A DNA stretch of 6,640 nucleotides, from positions 1 to 6,640 of the forward strand of contig DVOG01000096.1 in assembly GCA_018713755.1 (NCBI GenBank). The letters run 5' to 3'. Source of the DNA: Candidatus Spyradosoma merdigallinarum (GTDB lineage Bacteria > Verrucomicrobiota > Verrucomicrobiia > Opitutales > UBA953). Below the pieces are notes generated by a model. That model did not search any database. It saw only the letters and a list, made by a program, of their open reading frames with translations, and was not told the origin of the DNA. The position numbers and the translations under genes were made by a program. Position 1 is the first letter of the stretch, and every line of letters begins with the position of its first letter. This document shows, in pieces, positions 1 to 6,402 of this stretch.

Positions 1-2086
1 GCACCGCTTCCGCGTGCGTCAGCGAAACGCCGCCGCTCAGCGTCGCGCCCTCGCTCACGTTCAGCGTCTTCACGCCGACTTCTTTGGCGAACTTCACGGT
101 CGCGCCCGCCGCGAGCTCAATCGCGCCGGCACCGCTCGTTGCATTCGCGATCGTGCGGTCGCCTTCAAGCGCAAGCGTTCCCGCGACGTCCAGCGTCGCC
201 TTCTCGCCGAGTTTCGCGCTCTCCGCGACCGTGAACGTTCCCGCGTCGACGGAAAGCGTGCCCGTCAGCGCGCTCGCGTCCCCGCTGAACTCGACATCCC
301 CGCTCGAACTCACTTGCCCCGCCCCGGAGACGGTCCCGGAATATTCCGTCAGCGAGGGATCAAGCGTCGCCACGTCTTTTTCGCCGAGCTCGACGTTCTG
401 CGTCGGCGACGTGAGATCGATTTCTTCGCCGATGTTCACGTCCTTCGCCGTCAACACGCCCGTCGCCGTGTCCAAATTCCACGTATACGTCGTGCCGAAA
501 CCCTCCAACGTTCCCGTGGTTTTAATGAAGCCGGAATCGTGATGAACCGGAACATACTCGCCCGTCTCGGGGTCGTAAATCGAGTCCGTTTCGTCGAAGG
601 TTAGCTCGCCGCCCCAAATCGTGAGCTCGTATTTCGTTTTCTTTACGGCGTCTTCGGCGAGGGAGACATTGAGCTCGACGAGGTTGCACACCTCGAGCCC
701 GCCGGAAATCAGAGCATCGCTCCCGCCTTTGCCCGTGAGGACGATGTTCAGCACGTCCTTCTCGAGGCGAATGCTCGACGAATACGAAGAATACGGAAAA
801 TAATCCGAAACCCTCGCGGCCTCGCCGATCACGACGTCGCCCGTGATGTTCGAGCCTTCGCCGAGCGTGAGCTCGACCCCGCTCGCCACGCGAGGCGAAC
901 CTTTGATCGTGCCGAAATTCTTCACGTGCCAGTCGCTCGCTTCGACGGTTTTCCTGAACGCTTCTTCATACGCTTCGAATTCGGCATCTCCGCTCGGAAG
1001 CCAACCGTCGGAGCCCGCGCATTCGACGTAACCGAATTCGAATTTCTGATTATCGCTTGCCGTCGAAATTTCCCCGTAATTCACGAACGTCCCGGAACTT
1101 TTTTCGGGCAACGCGTCTGCCCCGCCTCCCAAAACGAAGAACCCGACGGAGAAGCCGTAATGATCGTCTTCCCCGCCTCTCACGATTTTTCCGCGGTTTT
1201 CGAACGTCGCCGTTCCCGAGGAATCGCCTTTTTCAGGGAGGAAAGTGACGCTCGCCTCAGACGTTCCCGTGTTGACGACCTTCGCGTTTTCGTGGAGCTT
1301 AAATTCGGATTGGGTGCCGTCGTCCGCCGTCGAATCGACGACCGCGCCCGCGTTTTCGAAAACGGAGTTCCCGTAAAGTTCGGCGTAGAATTTGCCGTCG
1401 ATTTCGCCGTTCGCGGCGTTGACGAACTTCGCGTTCCCGAAAAGGGTGAACGACGCCGGATCCCGCAGGATGCCCATGACAGATGGGGAAAGACTTCCGA
1501 TTTTCCCGGAATTTTCGAAAACGGCCTCGTCGCGCATGTAAACCTCAAAGTGCGGCGGCGTGTCAAGAAGCCCGGGAATATCTTCGTCCTCAAATTCAGA
1601 CGACCAAAGAAGCGTTCCCGCGTTCGAGAATTTCGACGTTCCCGCGAGAAGGACGACGTTATCATTGTTGACGGTGTAGCCCTCGTAGAAGTCGTCGAAT
1701 TGTTCGCCTTTGTCGCCGACGAAACGGAACGTCAGCGTCGCTCCCGCTTCATTGACGAACGAGGCGTTCCCGTCGAGCGCGAAAACCGCGTCGAACGCCA
1801 AATATTTTTCGTGAGCGGAATTTCCGAGGGAGTCGCCGATGTAGAACGCTTTTTTGCTTTCGTCCCACTCGAACGGCACTCCGCGCTCCGCGGCGAGATC
1901 GGCGAAGAATTCCTCCCCAAGCGTTTTGGAGTCTGCCCCCCAATCGTCGTTGCCGACGTAGATCGTGTCGGCGGAGTTTGTCGTCGTTCCCGAGGACGCG
2001 CGGAACGCCTCGACCGGATCGGCGGCGAACGTCGTGCCCGCTGCGGCGCAGGCGATCAGTGTGATGAGTGTAAGTTTTGTCTTCAT
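1..2086 (-). CDS. Secreted beta-strand-repeat surface protein, partial (C-terminus beyond left edge)
   Basis: The minus-strand frame starting at ATG 2086-2084 stays open through 695 codons to the left edge. I checked it codon by codon and found no stop. Residues 1-22 form a signal peptide: MKTK, a hydrophobic core, then TTFAA before DP, with cleavage likely after residue 21 or 22. Residues ~105-395 carry degenerate units of the form x-G-[N/T]-[A/S]-x-F-x-N-x-G-x-I, with F/V-x-N at about 110, 153, 190, 221, 243, 270, 295, 334 and 388. Residues ~535-545 read W-N-L-D-T-A-T-G-V-L-T. Residues 583-695 (SGTVSGAGQVSSSGDVEFSG and onward) resemble autotransporter-associated beta-strand repeats. Known relatives are right-handed beta-helix proteins displayed on or beyond the outer membrane. 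The anchoring domain (autotransporter barrel or PEP-CTERM) would lie outside the window, so export class and ligand are unknown. There is no clear Shine-Dalgarno sequence before the ATG. Codon use is more AT-rich than in the housekeeping genes to the right. Confidence 0.85.
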   Translation of the reverse strand, partial: MKTKLTLITLIACAAAGTTFAADPVEAFRASSGTTTNSADTIYVGNDDWGADSKTLGEEFFADLAAERGVPFEWDESKKAFYIGDSLGNSAHEKYLAFDAVFALDGNASFVNEAGATLTFRFVGDKGEQFDDFYEGYTVNNDNVVLLAGTSKFSNAGTLLWSSEFEDEDIPGLLDTPPHFEVYMRDEAVFENSGKIGSLSPSVMGILRDPASFTLFGNAKFVNAANGEIDGKFYAELYGNSVFENAGAVVDSTADDGTQSEFKLHENAKVVNTGTSEASVTFLPEKGDSSGTATFENRGKIVRGGEDDHYGFSVGFFVLGGGADALPEKSSGTFVNYGEISTASDNQKFEFGYVECAGSDGWLPSGDAEFEAYEEAFRKTVEASDWHVKNFGTIKGSPRVASGVELTLGEGSNITGDVVIGEAARVSDYFPYSSYSSSIRLEKDVLNIVLTGKGGSDALISGGLEVCNLVELNVSLAEDAVKKTKYELTIWGGELTFDETDSIYDPETGEYVPVHHDSGFIKTTGTLEGFGTTYTWNLDTATGVLTAKDVNIGEEIDLTSPTQNVELGEKDVATLDPSLTEYSGTVSGAGQVSSSGDVEFSGDASALTGTLSVDAGTFTVAESAKLGEKATLDVAGTLALEGDRTIANATSGAGAIELAAGATVKFAKEVGVKTLNVSEGATLSGGVSLTHAEAV

Positions 2087-2102
2087 GTGCAAGCAGTTGT
2101 TG

Positions 2103-2119
2103 TTTTCGAAAAGTTTTCG
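2103..2119. promoter_or_regulatory. Overlapping TTTTCGAAAA / CGAAAAGTTTTCG palindromes, possible operator
   Basis: Two overlapping inverted repeats lie 17-33 bp upstream of the surface-protein start codon. They could bind a dimeric regulator or form a weak leader hairpin occluding the start region. The symmetry is directly visible, but any function is inference. Confidence 0.25.
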
Positions 2120-2194
2120 GATTTTTTTTGCGGAAACGAGACGCCCCGAGAATCTCCTCAAGGAATGTCTCCATTTCCGATGCGGGATTCTGAC

Positions 2195-2206
2195 AAAAAA
2201 AAAAAA
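2195..2206. repeat. Homopolymeric A12 tract
   Basis: Twelve consecutive A (T on the minus strand) lie about 109-120 bp upstream of the surface-protein start and about 94-105 bp upstream of rmuC. Tracts of this length are prone to slippage. Upstream of surface-protein genes they can alter promoter spacing, but no promoter elements flank this one clearly. Confidence 0.6.
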
Positions 2207-2221
2207 GCTAACCGGCAAGTT

Positions 2222-2259
2222 TTTTTCGCGCTCCCGCGCGAACGCGGGAGCGCGAAAAA
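2222..2259. repeat. Perfect 17-bp inverted repeat with CGAA loop
   Basis: The left arm 2222-2238 (TTTTTCGCGCTCCCGCG) and right arm 2243-2259 are exact reverse complements around a 4-nt loop, CGAA. Both strands read T-tract, GC stem, A-tract. This is the reverse of an intrinsic terminator, which needs U after the stem. It also sits between divergent gene starts, where no transcript should end. It may be a regulator site, a 5'-UTR hairpin of rmuC, or a member of a dispersed repeat family. A related T-run/CGCG/A-run element occurs at 6478-6499 before the right-hand gene. Confidence 0.75.
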
Positions 2260-2285
2260 GAGATTGCAAGCGTCGCGACGGGCAT

Positions 2286-2290
2286 GAGAG
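2286..2290 (+). promoter_or_regulatory. Ribosome binding site of rmuC (GAGAG)
   Basis: GAGAG ends 9 nt before the ATG at 2300 and supports that start. The same GAGAG-type element with the same 9-nt spacing precedes the chosen nspC start, so the two choices support each other. Confidence 0.5.
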
Positions 2291-2299
2291 CATCGCCGC

Positions 2300-3688
2300 A
2301 TGGCGACATCTCTTTTCTGCGAAACGTTCCTCTTCCCCGCATCGGCGCTGCTCCCGTGGCTTTCCGCGGGAACGTGCCTGCTGGCGGCGGCGGCCGTCGC
2401 GCTGCTGGTTCTGCTGCTGCGGGAACGTCGCGCGGCCGCCGGCGAAGGCAAGCGCGCGGACGACGCCTTCGGGAACGCCGTGCGGGACTTGCGCGACGAC
2501 GCGGAACGCACGCGAACCGCGCTCGAACAGGCCATCCGCGATTTCCGCGAAGAAAGCGCGGCGGCGGCCCAGCGGCGAGCGGACGCTTTCCAAAATGCGC
2601 TCGCCGAGCGTTCCCGCGGTCTGAACGAGACGCTGCATTCCCGCTTCGCCGCGTTCACGCAGACGCTCGCCGAGACCGAGCGCAGCCGCCGCGAAACCTT
2701 CGACGCGTTCCGCGACGCCCAGCGAAAATCCGCCGACGAAAGCCGCGAAACGCTGAGCCTTTCGCTCGAAAAAATCCGCGAGGAAAACGCGAAGAAGCTC
2801 GACGAAATGCGCGGGATCGTCGAAGAAAAATTGCAGAGCACGCTGGAAAAACGCCTCGGCGAATCGTTCCGCATCGTCAGCGAACGCCTCGAGCACGTCA
2901 GCCGCTCGCTCGGCGAAATGCAGGCGGTCGCGCACAGCGTTTCCGACCTCAAACGCGTCCTGACCAACGTGAAGACGCGCGGCACCTGGGGCGAAGTTCA
3001 GCTCGGCGCGCTGCTCGAAGACATTCTCGCGCCGGAGCAGTTCGAGCGCAATTTCAGGCCCTCGCCCCGCTCTTCCGAAATCGTCGAATTCGCCGTAAAG
3101 CTTCCCGGCGACGCGCCCGACGCCTCGCAGCCGCTTTATCTGCCCATCGACTCGAAGTTCCCGATCGAAGACTACGACAGGCTCACCGCCGCCGCGCAGA
3201 CGGGCGACCGAGACGCCGCGGAAAAAGCCTCGGCGGACCTCGCCCGACGCGTGGAATCCTTCGCGCGCGACATTCGCAACAAATATCTGAAGCCGCCGCG
3301 CACGACGGATTTCGGCATCCTGTTCCTGCCCACGGAAGGGCTCTACGCCGAAGTGCTGCGCCGCGCCGGACTCGCGGAAAAAATCCAGCGGGAATGCCGC
3401 GTGCTCGTCGCGGGACCGATGTCGCTCGCCGCCCTGCTCAACAGCCTGAAAATGGGGTTCCGCACGCTCGCCGTGCAGAAAAATTCCGCGGAAATTTCCA
3501 AAACGCTCGTCGCCGTGAAGTCGGAATTTCTCAAGTTCGGCGCGCTGCTCGAAAAAATTTCGAAGAAGCTCGACGAGGCGCAGGAAGCCGTTTCCGACAC
3601 GGCAAAGCGCCATGACATCGCGACGCGCAGGCTCAGAAAAGTGGAATCGCTCGACCTCGGCGAAGCGGACGGAAACGGCGAAGCGTGA
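2300..3688 (+). CDS. rmuC: DNA recombination protein RmuC
   Basis: The 462-residue product matches the usual RmuC length and architecture. Residues ~15-40 are a single N-terminal membrane segment (ALLPWLSAGTCLLAAAAVAL and on), followed by Arg. Residues ~45-215 are a long charged, heptad-like coiled coil. The conserved RmuC core follows, with TRGTWGEVQLGALLEDIL (T226 onward), PIDSKFPIEDYD (D284, K286, E290), GILFLPTEGLYAE, and AGPMSLAALLNSLKMGFRTL. The core is related to PD-(D/E)XK nuclease folds, and family members limit chromosomal inversions between short inverted repeats in E. coli. The membrane anchor suggests action near the inner membrane. The ATG at 2300 is preceded by GAGAG at 9 nt and gives the expected N-terminal anchor. 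miaB follows 101 bp downstream on the same strand, with a GC hairpin between them, so co-transcription is uncertain. The gene contains four copies of the GGGAACG word, and the three in forward orientation fall in all three codon phases. Confidence 0.93.
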   Translation: MATSLFCETFLFPASALLPWLSAGTCLLAAAAVALLVLLLRERRAAAGEGKRADDAFGNAVRDLRDDAERTRTALEQAIRDFREESAAAAQRRADAFQNALAERSRGLNETLHSRFAAFTQTLAETERSRRETFDAFRDAQRKSADESRETLSLSLEKIREENAKKLDEMRGIVEEKLQSTLEKRLGESFRIVSERLEHVSRSLGEMQAVAHSVSDLKRVLTNVKTRGTWGEVQLGALLEDILAPEQFERNFRPSPRSSEIVEFAVKLPGDAPDASQPLYLPIDSKFPIEDYDRLTAAAQTGDRDAAEKASADLARRVESFARDIRNKYLKPPRTTDFGILFLPTEGLYAEVLRRAGLAEKIQRECRVLVAGPMSLAALLNSLKMGFRTLAVQKNSAEISKTLVAVKSEFLKFGALLEKISKKLDEAQEAVSDTAKRHDIATRRLRKVESLDLGEADGNGEA

Positions 3689-3690
3689 AG

Positions 3691-3743
3691 TTCTTCCCCG
3701 CGCGGGAACGCGCCCGCCGCCGCGCGTTCCCGCCGCGGAAGAA
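3691..3743. repeat. Intergenic hairpin built on an inverted GGGAACG pair
   Basis: This element starts two bases after the rmuC stop codon. Arms GCGGGAACGCG (3702-3712) and CGCGTTCCCGC (3723-3733) pair perfectly, and outer arms TTCTTCC (3691-3697) and GGAAGAA (3737-3743) extend the stem after a small internal mismatch. The loop is about 10 nt. No clear U-tract follows, only AAAATTCTTT. Its position right after the stop suggests a transcript end or 3' stabilising hairpin for rmuC, but it is not a textbook intrinsic terminator. Confidence 0.7.
3703..3718 (+). repeat. 16-bp direct repeat, copy 1 (intergenic)
   Basis: CGGGAACGCGCCCGCC here is identical to 4348-4363 inside miaB. It contains the GGGAACG word plus nine further matching bases. 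It may reflect spread of an extended form of the word or simply the GC-rich context. Confidence 0.55.
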
Positions 3744-3789
3744 AAATTCTTTGCCTCCGCGCCGCGTTTGAAAGAAACTGTGCGCTTTC

Positions 3790-5178
3790 ATGAATCGGGT
3801 TTTCATCAGAACTTACGGGTGCCAGATGAACGAGCGCGACAGCGAGGCGGTCGCGGCGATGCTGCGTTCCCGCGGCTATTCCATCGTCGAGGACGAAAGC
3901 GACGCGGACGTCATTCTGCTCAACACGTGCAGCGTGCGCGACCAGGCGGAGCAGAAAGCCGTCGGCAAAGCCTACCGCCTGCTGCCGAGCCGCAAAAAGC
4001 GCGCGGGAACCGCCGCCGTTTCCGCCGACGGCAGACGCCGCATCGTCGGCATCATGGGCTGCATGGCGCAAAACCGCGGACGCGCGCTGCTCGACGCGCT
4101 GCCGGACTTGGATCTGCTCGTGGGCACGCAGAAGTTTCACCGCGTTCCCGAACATTTGGACAAACTGCTCGCGACGATGCGCGGGCTCGGACCGCGCCCG
4201 TCGACCATCGTCGACCTCGACGAGGAAGCCGGCTCGCAGAACGCCATCCGCATGCACGAGCCCGGACGGAAAATTTCCGCGTTCGTCTCGATCATGCAGG
4301 GCTGCGACATGCGCTGCGCCTACTGCATCGTGCCGAAGACGCGCGGACGGGAACGCGCCCGCCCGCCGGAAGACATCGTCGAAGAAGTGAGGGAACTCGT
4401 CGCGGCGGGAACGCGCGAAGTCACGCTGCTCGGTCAAATCGTGAACCGCTACGGGCTGCGGGAATTCCCGACGCGCGACGGCAAGTCGCCCTTCGTGCAG
4501 CTGCTGGAAAAGCTCAGCGAAATCGACGGCCTCCGCCGCATCCGCTTCACGTCCCCGCACCCGTCGGGCTTCCGCGAAGACCTCGTCGACGCCTACCGGC
4601 GGCTTCCCAAGCTCTGCAACTACATCCATCTGCCGGCGCAGAGCGGCTCGGACAAAATCCTGAAGGCGATGCGCCGCCCCTACACGCGGGAACGCTTCCT
4701 CGCGCTCGTCGCCGCGCTGCGCGCCGCGAGGGAAGACATGTATTTTTCGACGGACGTCATCGTCGGCTTCCCCGGCGAAACGCGCGAAGACTTCGAGCTG
4801 ACGCGCTCGCTTTTCGAAGAAGTGAAATTCGACATGGCTTACGTTTTCCGCTACAGCGTGCGCGCGGGAACGCCCGCGGAAGCGCTCGGCGACCCGATTC
4901 CCGAAGAGGAGAAAGACGCGCGCAATAAGGAGCTGCTCGCCGTGCTGGAAAAGCATTCGCTCGCGCGCAACGCCTCGCTCGTGGGCACGGAGCAGGAAGT
5001 GCTCGTCGAAGCCCGCGCCAAGCGCGGAGAAAACATGTTCGAAGGCCGCAACGGCGGGAACCGCAAAATTCTTTTTCCTGCGGACGAATCGTTCCTCGGG
5101 AAAACCGTCGCCGTGAAAATCGAGGCCGCGACCGTCACCGCGCTCACGGGAACGCTCGTCCGCGTCGTCGCCGAATGA
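3790..5178 (+). CDS. miaB: tRNA-2-methylthio-N6-dimethylallyladenosine synthase MiaB
   Basis: The 462-residue product is a cytosolic radical-SAM methylthiotransferase. It converts i6A37 to ms2i6A37 in tRNAs reading UNN codons, using two [4Fe-4S] clusters. The N-terminal UPF0004 domain has cluster ligands C11 (TYGCQMN), C47 (NTCSVRD) and C91 (GIMGCMAQ). The radical-SAM motif CxxxCxxC is C172, C176 and C179 (GCDMRCAYC), followed by TRGRERARP, LLGQIVN, LPAQSGSDKIL and DVIVGFPGET. A C-terminal TRAM domain (~395-462) ends the protein. The start is fixed by the family N-terminus, although only a distant GAAAGAAA precedes it. Two features are unusual. The C47-C91 spacing is 44 residues against about 34 in E. 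coli, caused by a basic insert near residues 66-84. The common LGQNVN motif reads LGQIVN, which I recall from Opitutae homologues. The gene ends 21 bp from convergent nspC. RimO and MtaB are less likely because the N-terminus and motifs fit MiaB. Confidence 0.95.
   Translation: MNRVFIRTYGCQMNERDSEAVAAMLRSRGYSIVEDESDADVILLNTCSVRDQAEQKAVGKAYRLLPSRKKRAGTAAVSADGRRRIVGIMGCMAQNRGRALLDALPDLDLLVGTQKFHRVPEHLDKLLATMRGLGPRPSTIVDLDEEAGSQNAIRMHEPGRKISAFVSIMQGCDMRCAYCIVPKTRGRERARPPEDIVEEVRELVAAGTREVTLLGQIVNRYGLREFPTRDGKSPFVQLLEKLSEIDGLRRIRFTSPHPSGFREDLVDAYRRLPKLCNYIHLPAQSGSDKILKAMRRPYTRERFLALVAALRAAREDMYFSTDVIVGFPGETREDFELTRSLFEEVKFDMAYVFRYSVRAGTPAEALGDPIPEEEKDARNKELLAVLEKHSLARNASLVGTEQEVLVEARAKRGENMFEGRNGGNRKILFPADESFLGKTVAVKIEAATVTALTGTLVRVVAE
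4348..4363 (+). repeat. 16-bp direct repeat, copy 2 (inside miaB)
   Basis: This is identical to 3703-3718 and lies just after the radical-SAM cysteines, encoding R-E-R-A-R of the TRGRERARP segment. Because the amino acids are conserved in the family, the match may be coincidental codon choice. Confidence 0.5.
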
Positions 5179-5192
5179 CGTTCCCGTTCCCG
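5179..5192. repeat. Overlapping tandem CGTTCCC pair in the convergent miaB/nspC spacer
   Basis: Two CGTTCCC words sharing a C (5179-5185, 5185-5191) occupy most of the 21-bp gap between the two stop codons. A CTCAGCTGAG palindrome (5199-5208) overlaps the nspC stop. I see no stem-plus-U-tract terminator for either gene in this gap. Confidence 0.6.
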
Positions 5193-5199
5193 CGGCGCC

Positions 5200-6372
5200 T
5201 CAGCTGAGCCGGTTCCGATAATCGGCGTAGCCGAAATCGCGGATGATTTTGTACTCGCCGGTCTCGGGAACGTAGCTCGCGATCGACGGCAGGCGGATGC
5301 CGTTGAACGTCGTGCTTTTCACCATCGTGTAGTGCGACATGTCGAGCAGAGCGAGCCGCTGCCCGGGAACGAGCGGCCGCGGGAACGAGTAGTCGCCGAG
5401 CACGTCGCCGGCGAGGCACGTCCCGCCCGCGAGCCGATACGTGTGCGGGAACTCGCCCGGCGTTCCCGCGCCGAGGATTTCCGCGCGGTAAGGCATTTCC
5501 AGCGTGTCGGGCATATGCGCGCTCGCCGACGTGTCGAGAATCGCGATCGGCATGCCGTTGTTCACGATGTCGAGCACGGTGCAGACGAGCACGCCGGTGC
5601 GGATCGCCGCCGCTTCGCCGGGCTCGAGATAAATCTGCAGATGCCCGCCCCATTTCTCGCGGAACGCGAGAAGCGTGCGGCAGAGCAGATCGACGTCGTA
5701 GCCCGGATGCGTGATCCAGTGCCCGCCGCCGAAGTTGATCCACTTCATCCGCGGAATGAATTCGCCGAATTTTTCCTCGAAATGCGGAATCGTGCGCGCG
5801 AGCACGTCCGCGCCCTGCTCGCACATCGTGTGCATGTGCAGCCCTTCCAGCCCGTCGAGATCGCCCGCGCGAATTTCCGAGCGAATCGTGCCCAGCCGCG
5901 AGCCCGCCGCGCAGGGATTGTAAATTTCATGCTCGACTTCCGCGTACTGCGGGTTGACGCGCAGCCCGCAGGAAACCGCGCGCCCGCTCGCCTTCACGAC
6001 GCCGAGGAACCGCCGCGCCTGCGACGGCGAATTGAACGAAATATGGTCGACGAATTTCACCAGCTCGTCCATGTCCGCCGGCGGGAACGCGGGCGAATAC
6101 ACGTGCCGCTCGCCGGGAAAGAACTCGCGCCCGAGCAGAGCCTCGTGCAGCCCGCTCGCCGTCGTTCCCGCGAGGTATTTCGCCATCAGCGGAAACTCGC
6201 TGAACTGCGCGAAGCCTTTCAGCGCGAGCAGAATTTTCGCGCCCGTGCGCTCCGAAACCGAGCGCAGCACGCGGCAGTTTTCCTCCAGCAGCCCGCGGTG
6301 AATCAGATGACACGGCGAGGGCACGCGGGAAAAGTCCAGTTCAGAAAAAGCTTCGATGAAACGGTCCGTCAT
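5200..6372 (-). CDS. nspC: Carboxynorspermidine/carboxyspermidine decarboxylase NspC
   Basis: The 390-residue product is a PLP-dependent alanine-racemase-fold decarboxylase. It removes the carboxyl from carboxynorspermidine or carboxyspermidine, the last step of the aspartate-semialdehyde route to norspermidine or spermidine in the cytosol. PLP lysine is K52 in LLALKGF. Other family landmarks are GTTASGLHEALLG (~69-81), HMHTMCE (~179-185), the glycine-rich phosphate loop FGGGHW (~214-219), LEPGEA (E250-A254), GGTCLAGD with catalytic-type C319, and the C-terminus FNGIRLPSI...FGYADYRNRLS. Length fits the family (~375-390). I prefer ATG 6372 because GAGAGA lies 9 nt upstream. A TTG at 6408 would add 12 residues with no family support. 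The usual partner, carboxynorspermidine dehydrogenase/synthase, is not in the window. The gene converges with miaB and is divergent from the exported-protein gene on its right. DAP decarboxylase is a distant relative, but the motif set fits NspC. Confidence 0.92.
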   Translation of the reverse strand: MTDRFIEAFSELDFSRVPSPCHLIHRGLLEENCRVLRSVSERTGAKILLALKGFAQFSEFPLMAKYLAGTTASGLHEALLGREFFPGERHVYSPAFPPADMDELVKFVDHISFNSPSQARRFLGVVKASGRAVSCGLRVNPQYAEVEHEIYNPCAAGSRLGTIRSEIRAGDLDGLEGLHMHTMCEQGADVLARTIPHFEEKFGEFIPRMKWINFGGGHWITHPGYDVDLLCRTLLAFREKWGGHLQIYLEPGEAAAIRTGVLVCTVLDIVNNGMPIAILDTSASAHMPDTLEMPYRAEILGAGTPGEFPHTYRLAGGTCLAGDVLGDYSFPRPLVPGQRLALLDMSHYTMVKSTTFNGIRLPSIASYVPETGEYKIIRDFGYADYRNRLS

Positions 6373-6381
6373 GCGCGCGAT

Positions 6382-6387
6382 TCTCTC
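6382..6387 (-). promoter_or_regulatory. Ribosome binding site of nspC (GAGAGA)
   Basis: GAGAGA on the minus strand sits 9 nt before ATG 6372. It matches the spacing at rmuC and favours this start over the upstream TTG at 6408. Confidence 0.5.
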
Positions 6388-6402
6388 AAAACATCCCCGC
6401 CG

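Larger units (their letters stand above)
2087..2299. other. Divergent intergenic spacer between surface-protein gene and rmuC
   Basis: This 213-bp spacer must hold the promoters of both divergent genes, but I find no convincing -35/-10 pair on either strand. It contains a TTTTCGAAAA palindrome (2103-2112) overlapping a CGAAAA-G-TTTTCG inverted repeat (2107-2119) in the 5' leader of the surface gene, a 12-A run (2195-2206), and a perfect GC-rich inverted repeat (2222-2259). No small ORF or RNA gene is evident. It is noticeably more AT-rich than the flanking rmuC gene. Confidence 0.6.

Noticed and set aside
1749..2174. Minus-strand frame starting at ATG 2174 upstream of the surface gene
   Set aside because: It is out of frame with the signal-peptide frame and gives an Arg-rich product. 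The AGGAG near it is inside that frame and not suitably placed for the ATG at 2086.
2222..2259. Intrinsic terminator
   Set aside because: Both strands show T before and A after the stem, so neither RNA has a U-tract following the hairpin, and both neighbouring genes start rather than end here.
926..2287. 453-codon plus-strand open frame antisense to the surface-protein gene
   Set aside because: Its product is Arg/Phe/Val-rich with no recognisable domain or signal. The minus frame has a signal peptide and periodic repeats, so the plus frame is a shadow of it.
2284..3615. 443-codon plus-strand frame overlapping rmuC
   Set aside because: This is an alternate-frame reading of rmuC, extremely Arg/Ala-rich, with no motif. 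The RmuC frame carries all family landmarks.
3343..4956. 537-codon minus-strand open frame across rmuC and miaB
   Set aside because: It spans two genes identified by strong family motifs on the other strand. Its Arg/Ala/His-rich composition is typical of the complement of GC-rich coding DNA.
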